Assembly (NCBI GenBank): GCA_946543095.1
Contig: CAMNLO010000002.1
Coordinates: 1 to 18,914, forward strand
Origin: an uncultured bacterium
GTDB lineage: Bacteria; Bacillota; Clostridia; Lachnospirales; Lachnospiraceae
Direction: 5' to 3'
DNA: 18,914 nt
A program made the position numbers and the translations under genes. Below the pieces are notes generated by a model. That model did no database searches, was not told the DNA's origin, and saw only the letters and a list, made by a program, of their open reading frames with translations. Of the stretch, positions 8,024 through 16,279 are shown one piece after another (the first letter of the stretch is position 1; each line of letters begins with the position of its first letter).

Positions 8024-8866
8024 ATGATCATCACACTGATCACGGAAGAGAATCTGGAGGCATTTGCGCCTGTTTTGCCGGAGAATGTGCGGGAGGATGC
8101 GGATCTGATGCTGGGGGCGGTGGAGGAGAAGCGCCCGGTGGGAGCTGCGGCCTTTGAAGCGCAGGATGGAAACCTTCTGTTATCCTACGTATATGTCGAA
8201 GAAGCATTCCGGAAGCAGGGAATACTGAAGGAGTTTCTGAAAATAGCACAGGAGATCGCAGAGGACACTGGCTACGGGATGATCGCCGCCTGCTACAGGC
8301 TGGATCAGGAGACGGAGGATCTCCATGAGAGCTTAAAGAGCCTTGGGTTTTCCGAGCGGGAGAATGTGGCGGATGTGTATTCCGTGCGCTTTGGGGAGCT
8401 GGCCGGGAATTTTTCCGAAGATCCTGAAGCGGAGAAAACCCCTGTGAGGCCTTTTTCGGAGATCACCTCAGCCCGGTTTTCCATGCTGGAAAGGGAGCTG
8501 GAGAGCTTAAAGAACAGCGGTAAAAATGTGATCCTGCCGGTGTTAAAGCAGAGGGAGTGGTACGACAGGGAGCTTTCCGTTTATGTGCCGGGGCCCGGGA
8601 ATGAGATCATGGGCTGCCTGCTCATCAAACGGTATCCCGGCAAGGTCATAAGGATCGAGTATCTGTTCAATAAGGGAAACAATATCCGTCATTTTCTTGC
8701 GATGCTTTCTGCCTCCATCAAAAGGGGCAGAAAGCTGCTTTCCGATGACACTCTTGTCCTGGCGGAGATAAAGGATTCCAGGATCCGGAGTGTTCTCACC
8801 AGAATGTCCGGGAAACGCCCGGCTTCAAGAGGGAAACTTGTTGTTCAGTACAGAGAGGGGGTTTGA
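8024..8866 (+). CDS. GNAT-like acetyltransferase-domain protein with C-terminal extension
   Basis: This 280-residue soluble protein has a GNAT fold in about residues 1-125: a strand LLLSYVYVEEAFRKQGILKEF with the acyl-CoA loop at 63-68 (RKQGIL), then a helix, a strand and a closing 'LGF...' segment. The canonical loop is R/Q-x-x-G-x-G/A; here the last position is leucine, so CoA binding may be altered. The second half (about 140-280) is not recognised. Its pattern of strands MGCLLIK and IRIEYLF followed by helices could be a degenerate second GNAT unit, an inference from pattern only. The gene overlaps or abuts the TatD stop, depending on the start used, and ends 3 bases before the calpain-like protease gene. 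GNAT proteins acetylate amines of small molecules or proteins; the substrate is unknown. Confidence 0.7.
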   Translation: MIITLITEENLEAFAPVLPENVREDADLMLGAVEEKRPVGAAAFEAQDGNLLLSYVYVEEAFRKQGILKEFLKIAQEIAEDTGYGMIAACYRLDQETEDLHESLKSLGFSERENVADVYSVRFGELAGNFSEDPEAEKTPVRPFSEITSARFSMLERELESLKNSGKNVILPVLKQREWYDRELSVYVPGPGNEIMGCLLIKRYPGKVIRIEYLFNKGNNIRHFLAMLSASIKRGRKLLSDDTLVLAEIKDSRIRSVLTRMSGKRPASRGKLVVQYREGV

Positions 8867-8869
8867 TCT

Positions 8870-11647
8870 ATGGCAGAATTAGGTCAGGAACTTCAGAAAC
8901 AGGAACAAAGGATGCAGGAGGAGCTCCTGCAGCAAAACGCGCCCCTGGAGCAGGTTGAGCAGCAGCCTGTCCGGAGGGAGATGGATGCCGGGGTGCAGAC
9001 GGAGCGCAGGATCAAAAGGCTCACTTTGTCAAAAGCGGAAATGAAGAAGCTGGGCATTACTGTGATGCCCTCCAAGGAGATCACCCAGGCATACATTGAG
9101 GAGAAGGAGCGCATCGCAAAGCAGGCGGAAACAGAGAAATGGAGCGCCCACAAGACCAACAAGGCCTATGGGGATCTGAACGACCTCTTTGTGAAGGAGG
9201 CGAAAAAGGCGGCGAAGCTTGAGAAGGCGAAGGCAAAGGGAAAGCTGAAGGCAGACAAAAAGATCAGGAAACGGGAGCATGAGGAGCCTGTCCCCGTGAA
9301 GGCGGTAAGCTTCAGCAAGAAGAGCTTCCGGCTGGGGAAGGAGGAGCGCAGGGATCTTTCCACAAAGAAGAGACTGGAGAAAAAGCAGTCCCTGAAGACT
9401 TTGGCGGAGCAGGATCTGAAGAATCCCTTCATCCAGGGAGAAATGAAGGAGCTCTTAAAGGAGATCAAAGAGTATTCGGAGATCCGGGCGACTGCCTCTA
9501 CCTTAAACCATCACAGCTCCAAGACCTTTTTATTCATCTTTATGACAAGAAAGGAAGCGAACAAGCAAAAGGCCCTGGACAATGAGAGAAAGCTGTTAAA
9601 GGGGATCCGGGAAAAGCTGAACAAGCTGCTTGCATCACAGGAGCAGGGGAGCTTTAACAGGGAGGTGCTTCTGGATTACCGGAGAAAGCTGCTGGACAGA
9701 GCGGACGGGACCCTGAAGCTTCCCGAGGACCAAACGAAGATCATTGATGTTTCCAAGAATGACCGTGTGATGTCATTCTCAAAGCTGGTAAAGGTAGAGG
9801 AAGACGAAAAAAAGGAAAAGGATGAGGCACAGGAGAAGAAATCCGAGGAGGAGGTGAAAAAGGAGCTGGTAACAGAGCGCCTGAAAACCCAGGACCGTTC
9901 CGGAGAGCCTCTCTTTGCCCATGAGCCCTGCGCAAAGGATGTGGTGCAGGCCGGAAGCTTCGGAGACTGCTATTATATGGGAGCCATTGCCTCCATTGTT
10001 GCGAGGGATCCGGAGCTGATCCGGGGGATGATGAAGGATGAAGGGGACAGCGTAACAGTCCGCTTTTATCGTAAAGAAGAGGGGTCAAAGGAGCTTACCC
10101 CGACCTATATCAGGGTTTCCAAGGTGGTTCCGGAGGACGGAGCCGGCGACACCCTCTGGGTCAAGGTTCTGGAAAAGGCCTATGCCGCATTCCTGACTCA
10201 GTTTTCACAGGAACGGTTCCTGAATGATGACGAGGCGGAATACGAAAAGAAATCCGAGGCCGAGAGGAAGGACATGGATTATGTTTATATGGCCAACGGA
10301 GGAAATCCGGAGGCCGCATACGCGCAGCTTCTGGGAACAGAGTCGGATACGATCTATCTGCGCAGCAGCTCCGCCCAGGCATACACGAATATATACATGG
10401 CCCTTACCGAGGTGTACAGCGGCACCCGGAATGCAGAGTCCGCAGAGATCAATAAGGAGATCAGAAGGCTGAAGGCCCAGCTGCAATCCACGGAGGAGTC
10501 CCTGCAGAAGACGATCCCCCAGGCGCTTCAGGAGGAATACGATCAGAAGCATGAGAGATTTCTAGAGGCGCAGAATAACGGTCGGACAATGTCCGAGGAG
10601 GAGCGCCGCAAGCGCGCCATGGAAGAGCGTGATGTGGATAAGCGGCTGAATGAAGCAATAAGGCAGGCCTATCAAGGAAGCGATCTGAGGACCCGTCTTG
10701 TAGCCAGGATCTCAGAGCTCAGAGAAAGGCGCATGAAGCTGGAATACAACCAGGAGAAGGGTCTGTATACTACGCCAAAAGCGGAAGAATCGGAACAATC
10801 CGAAAAAGAGGCAAATTATTCCTCCGTCCGGGTCTATTTAAAGGATATTGCAGAGGAGATTCGGGGGAAGGCAAAGCAGGGAGTCGATGGGGCTCCGAAG
10901 GAGGAGCAGGATCAGAAGATCATGGCGGAATTCAACAACATCCTCGGCAGCCTGATAGTGGCGATGATGGATGGGGATCTGAAGATCAGCAAAGATGATC
11001 TGAGTACAGCGAAGAGGGCTAAGGCGTCTTATGGCAGGCTGCGTGATGCGATGCAGAATCTGAACCCGGAGGAGCATGCCATGAGCTACCCCATTCTGCA
11101 ATCCATAATAGGTCAGTTCTGCATGACCTACGGACTGACCGAAGAGGAAGGCATTGCTTTGGTGAAGAAGGCCGGCACCACCATGTTAAATGAGCTGGTT
11201 TCCAAATTCGATGACGTCTTTAATACGGATTCTGAGAAAAACTTCACCGGAGTCTACACGAAAAACGCCATAAAGATCTTTGAGGATATTCAGAAGGCTT
11301 ATGCGGACGGCAAATATCTGACCGCAGGCAGCAAGAATTTCAAGAAAGAGAAGCAGACCGACGGCCATGCCGGGGAGAGGATCTCCGAAGGGATCGCCGG
11401 TCCCCACGGGTATTCCGTCATGGGGACAGAGATCCTGCAGTACAAGGGAAAGGAAATGCGGTTTATCAAGCTGAGAAATGCATGGGGCAACACCTCCGTG
11501 GTCTATACCCTGGATAAGAAGGGAAATGTGGTCCCTGCCGAGGATAAGAGCAAGACCGACGGCGTAGGCCTGGTGGAGCTGAATCACTTTCTCAACAAGT
11601 TTGCAACAGTGGGCATCAGCAGCAAAATGGAAGGAGGGGCAGCATGA
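8870..11647 (+). CDS. Calpain-family (C2) cysteine protease with long helical extensions
   Basis: The 925-residue protein carries a split calpain-like core. C367 lies in FGDCYYMGAIASI, WVKVLEKAYAAF at about 430-442 matches the family's W..llEKAYAk element, and NGGNPEAAYAQLLG around 476-489 matches its GG...EA..lTG element. H846 lies in GPHGYSVMG and N870 in KLRNAWGN. A Cys-His-Asn triad is therefore present. The Cys-His distance (479 residues, against roughly 160 in animal calpains) reflects a largely helical insertion at about 500-815, with coiled-coil character at 520-640. The first 350 residues are Lys/Glu-rich and helical. No signal peptide or membrane helix is seen, so it should be cytoplasmic. 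The oxyanion-hole glutamine is shifted by one residue (QAGSFGDC). GAGGGGG lies 8 bases before the ATG. It lies between two GNAT genes; its target is unknown. Confidence 0.8.
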   Translation: MAELGQELQKQEQRMQEELLQQNAPLEQVEQQPVRREMDAGVQTERRIKRLTLSKAEMKKLGITVMPSKEITQAYIEEKERIAKQAETEKWSAHKTNKAYGDLNDLFVKEAKKAAKLEKAKAKGKLKADKKIRKREHEEPVPVKAVSFSKKSFRLGKEERRDLSTKKRLEKKQSLKTLAEQDLKNPFIQGEMKELLKEIKEYSEIRATASTLNHHSSKTFLFIFMTRKEANKQKALDNERKLLKGIREKLNKLLASQEQGSFNREVLLDYRRKLLDRADGTLKLPEDQTKIIDVSKNDRVMSFSKLVKVEEDEKKEKDEAQEKKSEEEVKKELVTERLKTQDRSGEPLFAHEPCAKDVVQAGSFGDCYYMGAIASIVARDPELIRGMMKDEGDSVTVRFYRKEEGSKELTPTYIRVSKVVPEDGAGDTLWVKVLEKAYAAFLTQFSQERFLNDDEAEYEKKSEAERKDMDYVYMANGGNPEAAYAQLLGTESDTIYLRSSSAQAYTNIYMALTEVYSGTRNAESAEINKEIRRLKAQLQSTEESLQKTIPQALQEEYDQKHERFLEAQNNGRTMSEEERRKRAMEERDVDKRLNEAIRQAYQGSDLRTRLVARISELRERRMKLEYNQEKGLYTTPKAEESEQSEKEANYSSVRVYLKDIAEEIRGKAKQGVDGAPKEEQDQKIMAEFNNILGSLIVAMMDGDLKISKDDLSTAKRAKASYGRLRDAMQNLNPEEHAMSYPILQSIIGQFCMTYGLTEEEGIALVKKAGTTMLNELVSKFDDVFNTDSEKNFTGVYTKNAIKIFEDIQKAYADGKYLTAGSKNFKKEKQTDGHAGERISEGIAGPHGYSVMGTEILQYKGKEMRFIKLRNAWGNTSVVYTLDKKGNVVPAEDKSKTDGVGLVELNHFLNKFATVGISSKMEGGAA

Positions 11648-12489
11648 GCGAACTGGGGATCCTGAAACTGACGGAGGACAATATCCTGTCCTTTACGGAT
11701 TATCTCGGAGAGGAGCTGCCTGAGCTGTTTGAGCAGGGAGACTGCTTTGGGTACGGGCTTCTGGAGGAGGATACCACAGCCGGGGTGATCTTTTTACAGC
11801 TGGATGACGAGGAACACCTGGCTCAGATCCTGCAGCTTTATGTGGATAAGGAGGTCAGAAGATCCGGAGGCGGGACCCTTTTGCTGCATCATGCAGCAGG
11901 GGAGGCGGCCCTTATGGGCGCATCGGCCCTTGCCGCAGAGCTGGATGACGAAGAGGATCTGGAAGGGTTTTTTACAAGCGTCGGCTTTCAGGTCTTTGAC
12001 AGGGGGGAGGGCAGGACAGCCCTTTATTCCCTGGAGGAAGAACGGGATCCGGAGGGCCTGTTCTTAACGGAGGATCAGATGCTCTATGATTCCTCCGGCC
12101 GGTCCGATGGCCTGCCGCTTTTAATGGGGATTGCTCAGATGTGCGCCGAAAGAGGCTTTGAAGGAGAGATGCAGACCGGGGAGGAGGGTCAGGAGCTGCT
12201 CATCCGGTTTGGGGAAAAGAAGACCCCCGTGCATATCCGGGTGCAGCTGGGGGAGAACAGCAATGAATACGGGATCCTCTTTACTGTGGTGGAGACCTTC
12301 TCCGAAGCCATGTTCGAGAAGGCCCTGCAGAAGGCGGAGGAGAACCTGAAGGGGGATTCTGTCAGCATCCTCCCGGAGAAGGAGGAACACCGGATCACTT
12401 ATATGATGGGGATCAGCGAAAGCGGCGGCCTGCCGGAGGAAGAGCACTTTTTCCAACTCCTTGCCCGGTTTCTTGAGGAGATCGAATGA
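11644..12489 (+). CDS. Second GNAT-like protein with unrecognised C-terminal domain
   Basis: The 281-residue acidic protein begins with a compact GNAT-like domain (about 1-125). The strand ILQLYVDKEV is followed by a canonical acyl-CoA loop RRSGGG at 72-77, then helix LLLHHAAGEAALMG and a final FFTSVGFQVF segment. The C-terminal 140 residues are not recognised; alternating strands and a helix (EYGILFTVVE, then FSEAMFEKALQKAEENLK) recall the YbjN/secretion-chaperone type of fold, a weak impression. Its ATG overlaps the calpain stop (ATGA), with AGGAGG 6 bases upstream, and its own stop overlaps the sbcD start, so translation of all three is probably coupled. It is related in layout to the GNAT at 8024-8866 but diverged, with similar N-terminal halves and different C-terminal halves. 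Substrate unknown. Confidence 0.65.
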   Translation: MSELGILKLTEDNILSFTDYLGEELPELFEQGDCFGYGLLEEDTTAGVIFLQLDDEEHLAQILQLYVDKEVRRSGGGTLLLHHAAGEAALMGASALAAELDDEEDLEGFFTSVGFQVFDRGEGRTALYSLEEERDPEGLFLTEDQMLYDSSGRSDGLPLLMGIAQMCAERGFEGEMQTGEEGQELLIRFGEKKTPVHIRVQLGENSNEYGILFTVVETFSEAMFEKALQKAEENLKGDSVSILPEKEEHRITYMMGISESGGLPEEEHFFQLLARFLEEIE

Positions 12490-13631
12490 AGCTTTTACAT
12501 ACCTCCGACTGGCACCTTGGCATGACGGCAAGGGGCGGTGTTTCCTACCTGGAGGACCAGAGATTCATGCTGAAGGAGATCTGCCGGATCGCGGGAGAGC
12601 AGGAGGCAGAGGGGATCCTTCTTGCGGGAGATGTGTTCGATAAGAGCATTGCATCAAAGGAAGCTCTGGAGCTGTATGATGAAATAATGACTTATCTCTG
12701 CGGGGAGCTCGGGCTCCCCGTTTTTATGATCGCCGGAAACCATGATGGAGCGGAGCGGATCTCCCAGTGCAGAAAGCTGCTTGCCCAAAGCGGACTCTTC
12801 ATTGCCGGGACCCTGGAAAAGGAGCCGCAGGTGGTGCACGCAGAGGATGCGGATATTTGGCTTTTGCCCTGGATCTCCACGGATAAGGTAAGGACATTGT
12901 TTTCGGAGGAGGCAGAGGGGATCCTGTCCATGGAGGATGCCTACAGGATCGTGCTGGACCACTACAGGGCCCGCTTTCGGGAAGGCCGCAGGAATATCCT
13001 CATCGCCCATGCCTTTGTGGCAGGAGGCGAGACTTCTGAAAGCGACAGGGCTGCGGAGGTGGGAAACGCCACATTGGTGGGCGCAGGGGTCTTTCAGGGT
13101 TTTGATTACGTGGCCCTGGGGCATCTTCACGGACCCCAGACCATCACCCCTGCCATCCGCTACAGCGGAACGCCCATGGCTTACTCCTTCGGGAAGGAGG
13201 AGAAGCAGGAAAAGAGTGTGGTGATCATTGATACAAAAACCATGGATATAAAGCGGGTCCCTCTGAGACAGCTGCATAAACGCATGACCCTCACAGGCCC
13301 CCTGGAGCAGCTTCTGAAGGCGGATTATCGGTCGGAGGTTTTGGATGCGTATCTGCGTTTAGAGGTCACAGACAGCTATGTGGGGCTGGAGGCTGCCTCC
13401 GCGTTCAGGGAGCGCTACCGCAATCTCCTGGAGATCTCCGGAAGGGGCTTTGAGAAGGAGGATTCCAGGATCACCATGACTATAGAGGAGTTCGAGACCG
13501 CAAAGCTGGATCCGGCAGCGGTCTTTGCAAGATACTGCGAGGATATTCTGGAGGAAGCGCCGGAAGAGCATCTGCAGGGACTGTTTCAGGCAGCCCTTGC
13601 CCGATATGAAAGAGAGGCGGCCCTGAAGTGA
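12486..13631 (+). CDS. sbcD: Exonuclease SbcCD, nuclease subunit SbcD (Mre11-type)
   Basis: The 381-residue calcineurin-like phosphoesterase has the Mre11/SbcD motif series: D8 and H10 (HTSDWHLG), D49 (AGDVFD), GNHD at 84-87, IAHAFV, and H213/H215 in GHLHGPQ. After these come the capping domain and a C-terminal region that binds the SbcC coiled-coil base. With Mn2+ it cuts DNA as 3'-5' double-strand exonuclease and hairpin endonuclease, powered by SbcC, in the cytoplasm. The start overlaps the preceding GNAT stop (ATGA), with GAGGAG 5 bases before it, and the stop overlaps the sbcC start (GTGA), consistent with balanced subunit production. Length and motifs are ordinary. Confidence 0.95.
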   Translation: MKLLHTSDWHLGMTARGGVSYLEDQRFMLKEICRIAGEQEAEGILLAGDVFDKSIASKEALELYDEIMTYLCGELGLPVFMIAGNHDGAERISQCRKLLAQSGLFIAGTLEKEPQVVHAEDADIWLLPWISTDKVRTLFSEEAEGILSMEDAYRIVLDHYRARFREGRRNILIAHAFVAGGETSESDRAAEVGNATLVGAGVFQGFDYVALGHLHGPQTITPAIRYSGTPMAYSFGKEEKQEKSVVIIDTKTMDIKRVPLRQLHKRMTLTGPLEQLLKADYRSEVLDAYLRLEVTDSYVGLEAASAFRERYRNLLEISGRGFEKEDSRITMTIEEFETAKLDPAAVFARYCEDILEEAPEEHLQGLFQAALARYEREAALK

Positions 13632-16279
13632 GACCCTTGAAAGTGGAATTTCAGGCCTTCGGTCCCTACCCGGGGGCGGAGGAGGTGGATTTTGAAGCCC
13701 TGGCAAAGGAGGGGCTGTTTTTGATCTGCGGAAAAACGGGCATCGGCAAGACCATGATCCTGGATGCCATGACCTACGCCCTCTACGGGGAAAGCAGCGG
13801 GAAGGGAAGAGGGGAGCTGTCGGATCTCAGGTGCACCAATGCAGATCCGAAAACCGACACCTATGTGCGCTTTACCTTTGAAAACCGGGGGAAATACTAT
13901 CTGTTTGAGCGGCGCCTGATACAGAAGCGGGTCCGGATGGCTTCTGAGTATTCTCTCATGTGCAGGGAGGAAGGGGGCTCCTGGGAGATGTTGCTGGAGC
14001 ATCCGAAGGCCGGTGATCTGGATCGGAAAGCCGCAGAGCTGATCGGCCTGGACCACGACCAGTTCCGGCAGGTCGTCGTGCTGCCCCAGGGACAGTTTGA
14101 AAAGCTTCTGACCTCCAATTCCGCCGAGAAGGAAAAGATCCTGATGAATCTCTTCGGAGAGGAGAAATGGCTGAAGATCGCGGAGTATTTCTGCGAAGAG
14201 GCGGAGGAGCGCAAAAACGGCCTGAAGCTTGTAAGGGAGAAGCTGGAGAGAAGCCTTGCGGAGGAGGAATGCGGCAGCATCGAAGAATTAAGGGAGACGG
14301 TTTCCCGCACAAAAGAGCAGTCCGATACGCTCCGGGAGGAGCTTCTCAGACAAAACCCTGACGGCATCATCCAAAAGGAACAGGTACGACTATCCCTTGT
14401 CAGGCGCTTCAGCGATCTCCATAAGGCGAAGGCCAGACGAAAGGAGCTCACAGAGCAGGCAAAGGAGAGGGATCGCTGGGAGACAGCCCTTCGGGTAGCC
14501 GAGAAGGCGGAATGCCTGCGGCCCTTTCTGGAGGCCCGCGCAGGGGCAGAAAAGGCCCTGGGGCAAAGGCAGAGGGAAGAAGAGGATGCGACAGCGCATG
14601 CAGGGAAGCTGCATCAGGCGTCGAAGAAAGCCCTGGCAGCGCTAAAGGCCCACTGTGAGGGGAAAGAGGAAGCAGAACGAAAGAAGGCCCGCATGCTTTA
14701 CTATGAGGCAAAACGGGAGGATTATAAGGCCCTTGTGACGGCAGAGGCAGAGCTTGGGAAAAAGGAAGGGGAGGTCATTAGGACAGGGAAGGAGGAGCAG
14801 AAGGCGAAGGAACGCCTGGAGCGTACCTCCGGAGGCATCGCTGTGTTACAGGGAGATTACGAAGCCCTGCTGAAGGACCATGCTTACCTGCTGAAGGAAT
14901 ATCTTGCGGGGATCACGGGAGAGCTGGCAGCCGGCCTTACCCCGGGAGAGCCCTGCCCCGTCTGCGGAAGCAGAGAGCATCCCGCAAAGGCCCTGCCCGG
15001 GGAGCATGCTGTCTCAAAAGAACAGGTGGACTCTAAAAAGCATGAGGCAGATAACAGGTACCGGGAGCTCCAGCAGCAGCTGCAGATCAGAGAGGAGGCC
15101 CGGAAAGCACTGGAAGAAAAGCAGGCCGGATCCCTGAGGGCCAAGAGTGCGGCAGCTGCGGCAAAGGGCAGCCTGGATAGTCTGAAAAGCTCCCTTCTGG
15201 AAGGCATTCCGGATCTTCAGAGGCTGGAGCAGCAGATCCAGAGCCTGAAGAAAAGCACCGAAGGGTTTCTCCGGAAGCAAAAGGAGCTGGAGGATGCCTC
15301 CAAAGAAGCCTCAGATGCCTTCACAAAAGCGCAGGCAGGGCTGGAGGGCGCGAAAAAGGAAACCTTGAATGCCAGGGAGGAATGGAACAAAGCCCATCAG
15401 GCACTGCAGGATGCGCTGCAGGACCTGGGCTTTGCATCAGAGGAAGAGGCAACAGCCGGGATGCTTCCCAAAGAGGAGCGGGATGCTTTGCAAAGAAGGC
15501 TTCAGGGCTATGACGCAGCCTGTGCCCAGGCAGAGAAGGATATTGAAGAGCTGACCAAGGAGCTCTCCGGGATACAGGAGCCGGATGAGGAGGAATGCCG
15601 GAACCGGCTGGCCCTGGCCATGAAGACCAAAGAGGAATATTCCGAAAAACAAGCGGTATTCAAAAACAATATCGCTCGGTTGGAAAAGAAACTTGCCACT
15701 CTGGAGCAGGAAGGTGAGGGGATCTCAGAAAGGATCAGACAGGCAGAGGAGGATCTTAACTTTGCGAAAAAGCTTCGGGGGGACACCGGCACCGGACTGC
15801 AGCGATATGTGCTGGGGATCCTGTTTTCCTCTGTGATCGCCGCGGCCAACCGGATGCTTTCCATGGTGCATGGCGGGCGTTATCGTTTATATCGTTCCGA
15901 TGATAAGGGACTCAGCGGCAATAAGAGGGGACTGGAGCTGAAGGTCTATGACAGCTTCAGCAAAGATCCGGAGGGGCGGTTCGTGTCCACCCTTTCCGGA
16001 GGAGAGAAATTCCTTGCATCACTGGCGTTATCCATTGGAATGTCTGCCATAGCCCAGAAGAGCGGGATAAGAATACAAGCTCTATTTATTGATGAGGGCT
16101 TCGGTTCTCTGGATGAGGAGTCCATCGGGGATGCCATGAGCATCTTAAACAGCATCCAGAAGGCCAACGGCCTGGTGGGCATCATCTCCCATGTCAGGCT
16201 CCTGCAGGATCAGATCCCCTGCAAGATACGGGTGGAGGCGGATGAGAAGGGAAGCCGCATCATTCCCTCACTGGGCTGA
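13628..16279 (+). CDS. sbcC: Exonuclease SbcCD, ATPase subunit SbcC (Rad50-type)
   Basis: This 883-residue SMC-like ATPase partners SbcD. The N-terminal lobe has Walker A GKTGIGKT (35-42) and the Q-loop region VVVLPQGQFEKLL. A long coiled coil is interrupted by a zinc hook C443-P-V-C446, and the C-terminal lobe has signature LSGGEK (S790) and Walker B LFIDEGFGSLDEE (D822, E823). It is somewhat shorter than E. coli SbcC (about 1050 residues), which implies a shorter coiled-coil arm. The P-loop deviates slightly from the usual GxTGAGKS/T (Ile for Ala, Met after Thr) but keeps the essential lysine. It starts at GTG, overlapping the sbcD stop by 4 bases. Its last 12 bases overlap the 3' end of the convergent SGNH gene. 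Confidence 0.95.
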   Translation: MRPLKVEFQAFGPYPGAEEVDFEALAKEGLFLICGKTGIGKTMILDAMTYALYGESSGKGRGELSDLRCTNADPKTDTYVRFTFENRGKYYLFERRLIQKRVRMASEYSLMCREEGGSWEMLLEHPKAGDLDRKAAELIGLDHDQFRQVVVLPQGQFEKLLTSNSAEKEKILMNLFGEEKWLKIAEYFCEEAEERKNGLKLVREKLERSLAEEECGSIEELRETVSRTKEQSDTLREELLRQNPDGIIQKEQVRLSLVRRFSDLHKAKARRKELTEQAKERDRWETALRVAEKAECLRPFLEARAGAEKALGQRQREEEDATAHAGKLHQASKKALAALKAHCEGKEEAERKKARMLYYEAKREDYKALVTAEAELGKKEGEVIRTGKEEQKAKERLERTSGGIAVLQGDYEALLKDHAYLLKEYLAGITGELAAGLTPGEPCPVCGSREHPAKALPGEHAVSKEQVDSKKHEADNRYRELQQQLQIREEARKALEEKQAGSLRAKSAAAAAKGSLDSLKSSLLEGIPDLQRLEQQIQSLKKSTEGFLRKQKELEDASKEASDAFTKAQAGLEGAKKETLNAREEWNKAHQALQDALQDLGFASEEEATAGMLPKEERDALQRRLQGYDAACAQAEKDIEELTKELSGIQEPDEEECRNRLALAMKTKEEYSEKQAVFKNNIARLEKKLATLEQEGEGISERIRQAEEDLNFAKKLRGDTGTGLQRYVLGILFSSVIAAANRMLSMVHGGRYRLYRSDDKGLSGNKRGLELKVYDSFSKDPEGRFVSTLSGGEKFLASLALSIGMSAIAQKSGIRIQALFIDEGFGSLDEESIGDAMSILNSIQKANGLVGIISHVRLLQDQIPCKIRVEADEKGSRIIPSLG

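Noticed and set aside
8870..11647. Protease as a CRISPR-associated CalpL-type effector
   Set aside because: CalpL carries SAVED and Lon-like domains; here the visible motifs are calpain C2 Cys-His-Asn, and no CRISPR repeats or cas genes are in the window.
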